The notes under the pieces: model-generated
What the model saw: the letters and a program-made list of their open reading frames with translations, nothing else
The model's database searches: none
Told to the model about the DNA's origin: nothing
Shown: one piece after another, positions 53,494-62,885 of the stretch
Numbering within the stretch: position 1 is the first letter of the stretch
How the letters are laid out: every line of letters begins with the position of its first letter
Source of the DNA: DASQZK01 sp963771005
GTDB taxonomy: Bacteria; Bacteroidota; Bacteroidia; Bacteroidales; GCA-2748055
NCBI GenBank assembly: GCA_963771005.1
Contig: CAVYRO010000008.1
Coordinates: 1,178,001 to 1,242,000, forward strand
Length of the DNA: 64,000 bases
Reading direction: 5' to 3'
Made by a program: the position numbers and the translations under genes

Positions 53494-56400
53494 CTACAGT
53501 TCCTTTATCCTGATCTTCCTGAACTTCAGCTCAGAGCCATGCCCCAGGAAACCGATATGACCGGTATGCCGTTCCAGTCCGGGATGATCCTTGTGATCCG
53601 GGGTCCCGTTTTTTGTGGCTTCCTTCACATTGCCATCGACGATGACGGTTCCGTTCAGGGTGATCTTTATATCGTCGCCTTTCACCACTACTTCCTCAAC
53701 ATTCCATTCACCTACCGGCTTCAGGTATCCCCTTTTGGCGGGAATGATCCCGTAAACCGATCCGTGATACTGGTAAGGTTGCAGGTTGGCATAGACGGGA
53801 GCCGTATTGTCGAGGATCTGCAGTTCCTTCCCGACGTAAGCCGCGTCACCCTCAAGGGGGGCATGAATACCCAGGCCGTTATTGGCGCCGGGAGTGAGCT
53901 GGAATTCAAACCGGAAAATGAAATTTGAATACTCCTTCTCCGTGTAGAGGTTCCCGTGACTGCCATCTTTGGGATGGATAGCGATTACGCCGTCTTCCAC
54001 GGTATAATCGGTTTTATTGCCCACCCAGCCGTCCAGGTCCCTACCATTGAAAAGGGAAACGAAACCTTCCGCTTTTTCCTTTTCGTTCAAACCGCCATCG
54101 TCAGCATTGAGCTCCCTCACATACAGGTTTCTGAACGCCAGGTCTGAGCCATGGGCCTGCAGTTCGATGGGCCCCTCACTGAACAGGGGAATGCCCCTGT
54201 TCCAGTAATTTTCCATGACGACATGATCGACTACCAGCTGACCGTTAAGATATACCGTGACCACATTGCCTGTCATATGGATCCGGAATGTATTCCAGTC
54301 ACCGATAGCATTGTCGGCAAGTACGAGTGGCGTACTCCTGTTTTCCTGGTTATTATAGAGGCCGCCCGATCCGACCTGAGCACCAACATCCACCCGCGAA
54401 GTATCCCAGATCTGAACCTGGGGCGTGCCGCGCAGGTAGATCCCACTGTCGCCGTTTTTGGTGATCCTCCAGTCCACAAGCATGTCAAAATCCTTATAGA
54501 TTTTTTTTGTGCATAGGTTGGCGCCATTCCCATTAAAGATGATACACCCATCCTTTACCGCCCAGTTTTCCACCATCTGCTTGTCGGCTTCAGCCTGTTC
54601 TTTGGCCAGCTGTTTAGACGACATATTTGCCCTTTCAACGGGATTTTTAACGAGTCCCTGCCACCCGCTGAGATCTTTGCCATTGAAGATGGATACATAA
54701 CCGGTCTCACCAGGCATGTTATCCAGGTATTCCTGGATGTCAATCATAATATACTGGCTGTCGGGACCCGTCAGCTTCTCCTTCGATTTCTCCAGGGCTT
54801 TCCGTACGATATGTCCATTGAGCCCGTCCTTCTCACCAGGTGTGGGAAGAGCAATTAGGGTTACGGCAGAAGCCGCCGAACGGCTGAGCTCCTCCTGGTC
54901 GAGATATTTCGAGACGAAAACAAGGGATAGAAAGGTCTTCACCGAACCGGCTGCTCTTATTACCTGGCTTTTAGATTTCGGGGCACTGCATTCAGGCATG
55001 ATCTTTTCCAGCCAGAGTAATTTCTGATCTGCCGGGATATCACTCTCACCGGTCAGCTTCAGGAAAGCATCCAGGGTCTCTTTCCTCTGACCGTTATAGT
55101 TTTGCTCGGTGTAAACATCAAATAATACGGGCAGAGCCGATGCACCCGGCCACTGGGTTAAAGCTTCGAATGCAGCCTTTTTTTCGGAATTATTCCCGGT
55201 TTGAATAAAGCCGGAGATCATCTTAAGTCCATGGTCGTCATTTAAATAGGGCAGTATAGGGATAAGTTTTTCTTTCATTGTTCCGGAGGATAAACCATTG
55301 AAAACTATCTCCGGATCCGGATGGTCATCATTTTCAAAAAGTGATTCAATGGCCTGTTGTACCTCAATGATCTCTTCCCGGTCATCGCTTTTCTGTAGGA
55401 GGGTCATAAGATTGCTGAGATTCGTGGTACGCGCAAGGTATTTAAGTGCCTGAAAAGAAGCCATGCGTACATCGCTGTCTCTCGAAGTACAAAGAGCCTC
55501 AATCTCTCCATAATGACCGGTGGCTCTTTTTGCTGCCAAAAAATGGATAAGGACTATTTTTCCATCATCATTCACATCCTTCAGGTTGGCGGCCACCATA
55601 TCTCCGTCTCTGACAGAGCCTGTTGTGAGGAGGGCCGTTTCAATCACCGGGTATTCATCCTTTGCAGTGACTTTTTTCAATTGATCCAGCAATACAGGAA
55701 TGGCCTTATCTTTTTGGTTAATGGCTAGTGAGCGAACGGCTTCGTTTCTTACCTCTGCATCAGAGGATGCCAGTGAGGGGAGGATGGCTTTTTCAAGAAC
55801 GGCCTCTTCCTGCTGTGGGGCAAGCAAATATAGGATCTCAGCCTGCGTCTCCGCCGGCGATTTCTTCATGATGCCGATCCATTCATTCACTTCATCGGAA
55901 GTTATGCCTTCGCTGGCAATCCGAAGCACCGCATTTCTGTAGGCTTTATCCTCCGACCTGACTTCTTTCAGCAGTAGGTCCGTCGTGGCTGTGCCTTCAT
56001 TTTTTCTCAGTATTTCCAGTGCAGACGAACGGTACTGTAGCTGCCCCGGGGCTTTACAATGTTTCAGGATATTCATGCAAAGGGAATGGCTTAGTTTCAC
56101 TGAACCATTTTCACCCAAACGGGCGGCATAATGCAGATATGACACCATTGCACCGGTTTTGTCTGCTGAATAACCGGCATTTCCGGCAGCTGTTTTCATG
56201 ACTTCAGCCGATCCTTCAGTGGCCAGGTCTGCCAATGCCCAATATAAAACCCGGAGCAATTGCGGGTCGGATGAAGCGGCTAACCGGACGAGGAACGGCT
56301 CGGCTGCCGGATCATGAAGTACACCCATCGTCCTGACCATGGCAATCTGCTGTGGTCCCGTTTTGCCTTCTGCGTTCTCCAAAACCATCGTGGCAGCTTC

Positions 56401-56889
56401 ATGCGTTCCGATGACGGAAAGAGTTGCCAGTGCGGGTTCGAAGAGATCCTTCGAATTGATGTATTTTTCTAGCGAACTTACCGTTGCGGAATTTCCACAT
56501 AAGGCCAGTCTGCGGATAAAAAATGCTTTGACTTCGGTGTCTGTGGCCTTCTCCAGGGCCTTAAGCAGGGAAGACTCCACTAATTTTCGTGACTGTTCAT
56601 GTGCAGGATCACCGGCATAACGGGCAAGGCTACCGATAGCATATCTGGCCTGAACGTCGTCGCCTGTACCGGGAGGCACGATCCTGTCACAGAACCTGGC
56701 AATGCCTTCAGACCCCAGTTCCATAATTTCAGTCATTAAACGGTTGGTGAAACCGGCATCCTGTGCCGGGAACTGGGCAAGGAGGTCTGCCACCTTCGTC
56801 TCAAGGGTCCGGTTGTCCTGGCTGAGAACAGGATTCAGGAGGAATATAGTCAAGAGAAGGGCAGGTATATTTCGGATTATCGTTTTCAT
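53494..56889 (-). CDS. HEAT-repeat protein with two C-terminal DUF1080 domains
   Basis: The 1131-residue protein has a signal peptide (cut near LLNPVLSQ). Residues about 40-690 are helical HEAT-like repeats (for example IARFCDRIVPPG, EVRNEAVRSLAINQKDKAIPVLLDQL, VRMASFQALKYLA). Two DUF1080 jelly rolls follow, starting FNGKDLSGWQ (about 720) and FNGRDLDGWV (about 930); both have the LQAHG or LGHGSELKFR core. DUF1080 proteins act on 3-keto-glycosides, so the HEAT part may be a scaffold. It is encoded 66 bp after the Tat-exported oxidoreductase in the same direction, which fits an oxidise-then-cleave pair in the periplasm. Confidence 0.88.
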   Translation of the reverse strand: MKTIIRNIPALLLTIFLLNPVLSQDNRTLETKVADLLAQFPAQDAGFTNRLMTEIMELGSEGIARFCDRIVPPGTGDDVQARYAIGSLARYAGDPAHEQSRKLVESSLLKALEKATDTEVKAFFIRRLALCGNSATVSSLEKYINSKDLFEPALATLSVIGTHEAATMVLENAEGKTGPQQIAMVRTMGVLHDPAAEPFLVRLAASSDPQLLRVLYWALADLATEGSAEVMKTAAGNAGYSADKTGAMVSYLHYAARLGENGSVKLSHSLCMNILKHCKAPGQLQYRSSALEILRKNEGTATTDLLLKEVRSEDKAYRNAVLRIASEGITSDEVNEWIGIMKKSPAETQAEILYLLAPQQEEAVLEKAILPSLASSDAEVRNEAVRSLAINQKDKAIPVLLDQLKKVTAKDEYPVIETALLTTGSVRDGDMVAANLKDVNDDGKIVLIHFLAAKRATGHYGEIEALCTSRDSDVRMASFQALKYLARTTNLSNLMTLLQKSDDREEIIEVQQAIESLFENDDHPDPEIVFNGLSSGTMKEKLIPILPYLNDDHGLKMISGFIQTGNNSEKKAAFEALTQWPGASALPVLFDVYTEQNYNGQRKETLDAFLKLTGESDIPADQKLLWLEKIMPECSAPKSKSQVIRAAGSVKTFLSLVFVSKYLDQEELSRSAASAVTLIALPTPGEKDGLNGHIVRKALEKSKEKLTGPDSQYIMIDIQEYLDNMPGETGYVSIFNGKDLSGWQGLVKNPVERANMSSKQLAKEQAEADKQMVENWAVKDGCIIFNGNGANLCTKKIYKDFDMLVDWRITKNGDSGIYLRGTPQVQIWDTSRVDVGAQVGSGGLYNNQENRSTPLVLADNAIGDWNTFRIHMTGNVVTVYLNGQLVVDHVVMENYWNRGIPLFSEGPIELQAHGSDLAFRNLYVRELNADDGGLNEKEKAEGFVSLFNGRDLDGWVGNKTDYTVEDGVIAIHPKDGSHGNLYTEKEYSNFIFRFEFQLTPGANNGLGIHAPLEGDAAYVGKELQILDNTAPVYANLQPYQYHGSVYGIIPAKRGYLKPVGEWNVEEVVVKGDDIKITLNGTVIVDGNVKEATKNGTPDHKDHPGLERHTGHIGFLGHGSELKFRKIRIKEL

Positions 56890-56955
56890 TTTATAGGATC
56901 ATTAATTTAAGCGATTGATATCATTTATCTCTGTTAAACGGAAGGGTAAAACGAA

Positions 56956-58221
56956 TCAGATCCTCCATTCTCCCCGCATGGGCTGGTTGATCAGCTTATT
57001 GGCCTCATCGTCATTTACAAATTCCTCTTTCACAGGGTCGTAATCAAGCGTTCGTCCAAGTTGAAGGGCTATTTTCCCCAGGTTGACAAGGGAAGCCGAC
57101 CGGTGACCGTTTTCCTCATTTAGCGCGAATTTCTTTCGCGTCCTCACGGATTCACTGAAAACTGTGATCTGAGGTTCGGGATCGGGAAGTGCATCGATCA
57201 GTTTCCTGAGATTGGGAATATCGGATTGAAAGCCTTTGAAGATTTTTCCCTTGGGTCCTTCAATATAAGCCGCATCCTGGTCGCTGTTCGCACCGTCGAG
57301 AATGATCTGGCATCCATCGGCATAGGTGTAGGTGATCCTGCGCCATGTTCCAACCGCATCATAATTCTGCTGTGGAGCATCTACCTCTATTTTTACTGGA
57401 CCCGTCTGGTCTTTATCCAAAATATACTGGACCGGATCCAGGTAATGCTGACCCATATCCCCGAGTCCACCCCCGTCATAATCCCAGTATCCGCGGAAGG
57501 TCTGGTGGGTTCGGTGTATGTTATAGGGTTTGTGAGGAGCGGGTCCAAGCCACATGTCGTAATCGAGTACTTCAGGAACAGGCTGGGGTTCCAGGTTGGT
57601 TTTTCCCACCCAGTAAAATTTCCAGTTAAATCCTGTCACCCCGCTGATGGTCACCTTCAACGGCCAGCCCAGAATGCCGCTCTCAACGGCTTTTTTCAAT
57701 GGTTTGACCGGCGTTCCAAGTCCGTAAAAGACATCTTTGAACCGGAACCACGTGTTCAGTCTGAACATCCGGCCGGTTGCCTGAACCGCTTCCCTCACCC
57801 TCTTGCCTTCACCGATGGTTCGCGTCATCGGTTTTTCACACCATACATCTTTTCCTGCTTCGGCAGCCATCACGGAGATGATGCCGTGCCAGTGCGGCGG
57901 AGTGGCGATATGAATAACATCAATATCGGGACGTTGAAGCACCTCCCGGAAATCGGCATAACCTTTGGCGTCGCGTCCTGCCAGTTTCAATGCCTCTTCA
58001 AGGTGGTCCTTATCCACATCACACACGGCCAGGACACGGGTCCCTTCATAAGGGATATGACCTTTGCCCATACCCCCCACACCGATAATCGCCTTGGTGA
58101 GCTGATCGCTCGGGGCGATGAAACCCCTCCCCATCACATGTCTTGGGATAATGGTGATCCCTGTTGCCGTGATAAGTGATTTCTTCAGGAATTCACGACG
58201 GTTGGATTTATTTTCACTCAT
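56956..58221 (-). CDS. Tat-exported Gfo/Idh/MocA oxidoreductase
   Basis: The 421-residue protein begins with a twin-arginine-type signal (SNRREFLKKSLITATGI), so it folds with its cofactor before export. Then come the NAD(P) motif IGVGGMGKGH, HIATPPHWHG and the family lysine in CEKPMTRTIG. GDMGQHYLDPVQYIL is the active-site region in the second domain. Members with Tat signals are common in Bacteroidota and Planctomycetota and include sugar 3-dehydrogenases. The DUF1080 protein encoded next suggests that role here. Start at 58221 is set by the Tat signal. Confidence 0.9.
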   Translation of the reverse strand: MSENKSNRREFLKKSLITATGITIIPRHVMGRGFIAPSDQLTKAIIGVGGMGKGHIPYEGTRVLAVCDVDKDHLEEALKLAGRDAKGYADFREVLQRPDIDVIHIATPPHWHGIISVMAAEAGKDVWCEKPMTRTIGEGKRVREAVQATGRMFRLNTWFRFKDVFYGLGTPVKPLKKAVESGILGWPLKVTISGVTGFNWKFYWVGKTNLEPQPVPEVLDYDMWLGPAPHKPYNIHRTHQTFRGYWDYDGGGLGDMGQHYLDPVQYILDKDQTGPVKIEVDAPQQNYDAVGTWRRITYTYADGCQIILDGANSDQDAAYIEGPKGKIFKGFQSDIPNLRKLIDALPDPEPQITVFSESVRTRKKFALNEENGHRSASLVNLGKIALQLGRTLDYDPVKEEFVNDDEANKLINQPMRGEWRI

Positions 58222-58531
58222 TTCAAAACCTGTATTTGAGTTGATTAAGTTCCTTCGAACTAAAATTTTTGCTGTAAATATATTTTGAGGTCAGAATTCC
58301 GGAAGGGCTATGCTGAAGCCGGCATTAGCCGGATTTCCCGGGGGGTAACCATGCGGATTCCGGAGTGTTGGACTGCCTCAAAACTGCATGTAAAATCCAA
58401 ATATAAAACTAATTTTTCGAAAATATCCTGAATACAGCCGGTTAATGGGGTCCTGATTCAGGCAGGCAGTGAAGGGGCCGTAAAGGAAGCAATAATTCAC
58501 CTGCCAGGGTATATTCTTCAAACTTCTTATC

Positions 58532-59190
58532 TCAATTTCATATGATGGATCGCATTTCCTTATAATATGGAAACCGCTCCGCGGTTTTGTGGTAACTCCG
58601 GCGTTCAACCATGGGTAGAAGCAACAGGACGAAATCAAACATTAATCCCATGGTCTGTTCTCCTGTTGCTCCAACCCATGGCTAATTAATGGCCAGCCCT
58701 CCGGGCTGTTCGTCCTTCGAATGAAATAAAACATACATCAATTTCATACGATGGATCGCATTTCCTGGCAATATGGAAACCGCTCCGCGGTTTTGTGGTA
58801 ACCCCCACGTTCAACCATGGGTAGAAGCAACAGGACGAAATCAAACATTAATCCCACGGTTCGTTCTCCTGTTGCTCCAACCCATGGCTAATTAATGGCC
58901 AGCCCTCCGGGCTGTTTGTCCTTCGAATGAAATAAATCATACATCAATTTCATACGATGGATCGCATTTCCTGGTAATATGGAAACCGCTCCGCGGTTTT
59001 GTGGTAACCCCCACGTTCAACCATGGGTAGAAGCAACAGGACGAAATCAAACATGAATCCCGCGGTTTACTCTCCTGTTGCTCCAACCCATGGCTAATTA
59101 ATGGCCAGCCCTCCGGGCTGTTTGTCCTTCGAATGAAAATTATCCAAATCAATTTCATACACCGGATCACGATTCCTTGTAATATGGTTT
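58532..59190. repeat. Three tandem 206-bp repeats with internal hairpins, plus partial fourth
   Basis: Units begin TCAATTTCATA at 58532, 58738 and 58944 (206, 206 and 205 bp); a fourth starts at 59149 and diverges after 40 bases. Each holds AAACCGC-TCC-GCGGTTT, a large inverted pair (CCATGGGT..AGCAACAGGA and its complement) and CAGCCC-TCC-GGGCTG. They differ at few positions, so the amplification is recent. No protein frame is shared. The stretch 58222-58531 before it has nothing recognised. Confidence 0.92.
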
Positions 59191-59249
59191 TCATCCCGGG
59201 AAAAATGCAAATTTAATTCATAGGTCAGTTCTCATTCCCAGTTTGAACC

Positions 59250-59426
59250 CACCGCGGAGCGGTGTCCATTAATTAGCTGCAGGTTGAATTTCAAAACCCG
59301 GTAATGAATATAATTGCAGTAAATTTTACATATCCGGACTGAATTTGGTTCCAGAAATTAAACCTCCGGGTTTTGAAATTTTACCTGCAGTAGGACGCGG
59401 GATGGACCCCAAACCGCGGAGCGGTT
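59250..59426. repeat. Inverted-repeat element with GGA-loop hairpins at both ends
   Basis: CACCGC-GGA-GCGGTG at 59250-59264 and AACCGC-GGA-GCGGTT at 59412-59426 flank a 25-bp inverted repeat (59277-59301 and 59366-59390, inner core TTTCAAAACCCGG). The layout is symmetrical around about 59335. It adjoins the IS4-type element. Confidence 0.8.
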
Positions 59427-59449
59427 CCCATATATTTCATATTAAATAC

Positions 59450-60892
59450 CACTATTGTCCGACTAATTTCTTTAGTCGGTAAATTTTATCCTGTATCGCC
59501 CATAAACCGGGCATTAATTTTTCATTTTTCATACTGACCTCCCTCCATATATGCAGAAAATAAGGCCAGTTGTAATGCTCCATCCGGTAATCTCTGGCAA
59601 TTCGATAACTCCGGTTCGTGCTCCTAAGTAGCTCACAAACATCCAGCATGCTGATCAAATGCATTCTTACAAGGGCTGCCACTACCGAGAAAGCCTTTTT
59701 GGTTTTGGCTATCTTCTGTATGACCGTTAGCAATAACTGCGCGATAAGCGTACACCACACCTGGGTTCTGATAGCATTTTCATTCTCTCCATAAAAATAA
59801 TGCAGCTGAAAATTCTGCTTCATCTTTTTAAACAGAAGCTCTATGCCCCAGCGCTTCTTGTAAAGGAATGCCACTTCCTCCGCTGTGATGTCAAAACTAT
59901 TGGTCAGGAACTCATAATACCTGTTTTTCTCATCCTGGTAACATACTTTTCTTAACCGAAGTATCTTAAAGACCTTCATTTGTCTTCTCCCGGCAGAGTC
60001 TTCAGGATGATATTCAAGTTCGATAATTTCATCTCGTAATACCTTTGCCACTCCTTTCTTACGATAATGCACCCGGGATATCTCCAAAACAGTATATACA
60101 GCATTCTTTTTAAGCCGGGTGACAAAATATACATGCTTTTGCGACCAAACCGCAAACTGGTGATAATAGTTATATGCCTTATCAAAGACAATCATGCTGT
60201 GAGAGATTAGATCCAGGCTTTTCAGGAACTGTTGATCATGTACTTTGGCTGCTGTGATTTTAATAAACGGCCAACCGATTGAACTGCATCAATCAGCATA
60301 TGCACTTTCAAGCCCCCTTTCTTCTTTCCATCGCCCTTAGGGTTACGACCAACCCCCTTAAGGATATCACTGAACAGACGGATAGTCGTGGAATCGATCA
60401 ACAAAACCTCCTTAAAGGTCAATCCAAAGGTTCGGCTGTCCGACAAAAACGACTGGTATCTTTTTACCAGCGTGAAGTAAAGATCTTCAAAGAAACGGCT
60501 GTCCCGGTTACGTTAATCCATCACAGGCTGTGCTCTTAGCGGGAGCACTTTTCAATCCCAGGTGGTTGAGCTTTCCGCCCAGAGCCCTCATGCCTTCACA
60601 GATCTCAGTCATCGAGTCGCACCGGGAAAGTATCCCAAAAAGCATCGTGATCAGTTGGCTCCTGCTCCTAAATGCCTTGTAGTAATAGTCACTGTTATGC
60701 TTCCTTACCAGACTCTGTATGTTCACTGCATCAACCAAATTCAACATCTGTTTGAAAATCGGCTGTCCGACAAATTTTATTTCAGTATTTTTGCTCATGT
60801 TGTGATTAGTTAGGCAAAACAAATCTACAACATGAAGGGGAAACCTCAGGGGGAGTACCCTTCTTTTTGATTATTTTAGTCGGACACTAGTG
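59450..60892 (-). mobile_element. IS4-family insertion sequence with intact target duplication
   Basis: The 1443-bp element has inverted ends CACTATTGTCCGACTAA and, reverse complemented, CACTAGTGTCCGACTAA (one mismatch). The direct repeat ATTAAATAC flanks it at 59441-59449 and 60893-60901. It carries a transposase gene on the minus strand broken by two frameshifts. Confidence 0.92.
59452..60798 (-). pseudogene. IS4-family transposase with two single-base frameshifts
   Basis: From ATG 60798 (MSKNTEIKFVGQPIFK) an N-terminal DUF4372-like domain reads to STACDGLT and a stop. Dropping one A near 60513 restores DGLRNRDS and the frame continues to LLIDSTTIRLF, the first Asp. A second shift near 60262, where one T appears lost, is needed to go from QSVGR to AAKVHDQQFLKSLDLIS and IVFDKAYNYY. 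The last part holds YKKRWGIELLFKKMKQNF, the Y-R-E-K signature with the catalytic Glu. All three catalytic segments survive, so only the indels disable it. The 17-bp ends and target duplication are intact. Confidence 0.9.
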
Positions 60893-60921
60893 ATTAAATA
60901 CATGCAAATAAATTTCTTGAA

Positions 60922-61485
60922 TTATCCATTAATCTCCCTCAAAAAAAGCCCCCCGCTTTGAACCAGCTGTTCCCTGCAACTTCTGCAAAAATGTCCCTCC
61001 TTCTGGTCAATATCTTCCACATATGTGCTTGACCTCATAATACAAACCGGGTTATGGCAATGTATGAGTCCGAACGAATGACCCATCTCATGCAGCACTA
61101 CCTTGCTGAACCTGTCGATAAGCAATCCCCGGTTCTGTTCAAGACCGTAAAGTTCATTGCGCAGCCGGTAAAGAGAAGCGATACCCGCTTTCCCGTTTAA
61201 GACAGCCTGACCGAAAATATAGGTAAGAATGGGAATATACAGATCGACACGGAAAAGCCCCATGGTTTTGAATGTCCCCGGCGAACAGGAAGATGAAACC
61301 ATCTGCAGCAATGCGTTAGCATCATACTGCCGGCGCACGGGATTGTAATGCAGGGCCAGATCCGGATCACATTGATTCAGTGTCACGGGCAGACTGAATT
61401 CATGTTCCAGGTCCTGAATGATGCGCTTTGTCAGATCATCTTCAAAACGGCCGCATGTCGTCAATATGATTTCCGGATTATCCAA
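60922..61485 (-). CDS. Archaemetzincin-type zinc protease
   Basis: The 187-residue protein has the full archaemetzincin signature: HEMGHSFGLIHC (132-143) with three His and catalytic Glu133, then Cys148, the Met-turn Met150 in CIMRSS, and a second pair FCRSC (Cys167 and Cys170). The four Cys bind a structural zinc. It has no signal peptide and so is cytoplasmic. Archaemetzincins are found across archaea, some bacteria and vertebrates; substrates in bacteria are unknown. It follows the sigma54 regulator gene by 42 bases in the same direction and may be cotranscribed with it. Confidence 0.95.
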   Translation of the reverse strand: MDNPEIILTTCGRFEDDLTKRIIQDLEHEFSLPVTLNQCDPDLALHYNPVRRQYDANALLQMVSSSCSPGTFKTMGLFRVDLYIPILTYIFGQAVLNGKAGIASLYRLRNELYGLEQNRGLLIDRFSKVVLHEMGHSFGLIHCHNPVCIMRSSTYVEDIDQKEGHFCRSCREQLVQSGGLFLREING

Positions 61486-61527
61486 TAAAATTCAGTGAAA
61501 GATTTACAAATTCTGCATAATGCCTCT

Positions 61528-62874
61528 TCAGACAATTCCCTCCTGTTTCAGCTCGTACTTCCTGATCTTATTGTACAAGGTGGCCCTGTCGATGTTCAGG
61601 GCCTGGGCCGAACGTGAAATATTCCAGCTGTATTTTTCAAGGATCTTGAGGATATGTTTCTTCTCGAGGTCCTCCAGGCTCTCAATGCTGCTGATCATGA
61701 CATCCCTGCCCATCGGCAGGTCTTTCAGCCGTATTTCCTTTCCGTTACCCACCACAATGGCCCGCTCTATCATATTCTCCAGCTCCCGCACATTGCCGGG
61801 AAACTCGAATTCCATGAGATGTTTCAAGGCCGCAGGCTCGACGGGAATGAGATCCCTGCTCATGGAAATGCAGTATTTTTTAACAAAATAATTGACGAGG
61901 AGAGGAATGTCTTCTATCCTTTCCCGGAGCGGCGGGATGACAATATTGAGGACATTGAGCCGGTAAAAAAGATCCTCCCGGAATGTTCCGTTCTTCACCA
62001 TACTTTTGAGATCCCGGTTCGTTGCACATATCACCCTGAAATCGGAAGTAATTTCCTTGTTCCCTCCCACGCGTACAAAGGATTTGGATTCCAGAACCCT
62101 CAGGAGTTCTATTTGCATTTTTGAGGAGATGGTGGCGATCTCATCAAGGAAGATCGTACCACCGTCGGCCATTTCGAACCGGCCTTTCCTGTTAAATGTA
62201 GCACCCGTGAAGGCTCCTTTCTCATGCCCAAAAAGTTCGCTTTCAAGGAGACTTTCCGTGAGAGCCCCGCAATGCACGCTGATCATCGGGAAATATTTAC
62301 GGGGTGAATTGGAATGAATCGCCCTGGCCACAAGTTCCTTCCCGGTGCCGCTTTCACCCGTGATGATGACAGATGAATTGGACTGGGCTATGCTGCTGAT
62401 ATCATGCAGCACTTTTTTTAACGCCTCGCTTCCCCCGATAATATCCTCAACATCCACGAGCGAGGTTATCTTCTCCTTCAGGCTCTGGTTTTCTGCTTTC
62501 AGGGTAACCTGGGCAGCTGCATTCCGGATCAGATGGGAGAGGTCATCCGGATCGAAAGGTTTGGTCACGTAATCGAAAGCCCCGTTTTTCAATGCCTGTA
62601 CGGCAGTGTCGACAGAGGCGAATGCGGTCATGATGATAAATACGGGCTCCTTCGGCAGGGACTTGATCCTCCGGTGCATCTCCATCCCGTCCATCCCTGG
62701 CATCTTGATATCGGCGAGTACGATATCGAAATTTTTCGCTTCGAGCAGGGAGAGGGCTTTTTTACCGTTTTCCGCGCATTCAACATCGTAACCGTCATCG
62801 AGGAACCAGTTATACAGGGAATCCCTGACAGATTCTTCATCATCGACGATTAAAATGGAAATTTTTTCAGCCAT
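61528..62874 (-). CDS. NtrC-family sigma54-dependent response regulator
   Basis: The 448-residue protein has a receiver domain (Asp55 in LADIKMPGMDG, Lys105 in DYVTKPFD), an AAA+ domain with Walker A GESGTGKE (173-180), the sigma54-contact loop GAFTGA (220-225) and Walker B IFLDE (241-245), and a Fis-type helix-turn-helix at the end (SRSAQALNIDRATLYNKI). When phosphorylated it should activate RNA polymerase carrying sigma54. Its kinase is encoded 11 bases upstream. The archaemetzincin gene lies just after. Confidence 0.97.
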   Translation of the reverse strand: MAEKISILIVDDEESVRDSLYNWFLDDGYDVECAENGKKALSLLEAKNFDIVLADIKMPGMDGMEMHRRIKSLPKEPVFIIMTAFASVDTAVQALKNGAFDYVTKPFDPDDLSHLIRNAAAQVTLKAENQSLKEKITSLVDVEDIIGGSEALKKVLHDISSIAQSNSSVIITGESGTGKELVARAIHSNSPRKYFPMISVHCGALTESLLESELFGHEKGAFTGATFNRKGRFEMADGGTIFLDEIATISSKMQIELLRVLESKSFVRVGGNKEITSDFRVICATNRDLKSMVKNGTFREDLFYRLNVLNIVIPPLRERIEDIPLLVNYFVKKYCISMSRDLIPVEPAALKHLMEFEFPGNVRELENMIERAIVVGNGKEIRLKDLPMGRDVMISSIESLEDLEKKHILKILEKYSWNISRSAQALNIDRATLYNKIRKYELKQEGIV

Positions 62875-62885
62875 TGTTTATTTAT

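Noticed and set aside
57226..58179. Long open frame antisense to the Tat oxidoreductase
   Set aside because: Shadow of a strongly supported Gfo/Idh/MocA gene.
58532..59190. CRISPR array
   Set aside because: Units are 206 bp, directly adjacent and lack unique spacers; no cas genes are present.
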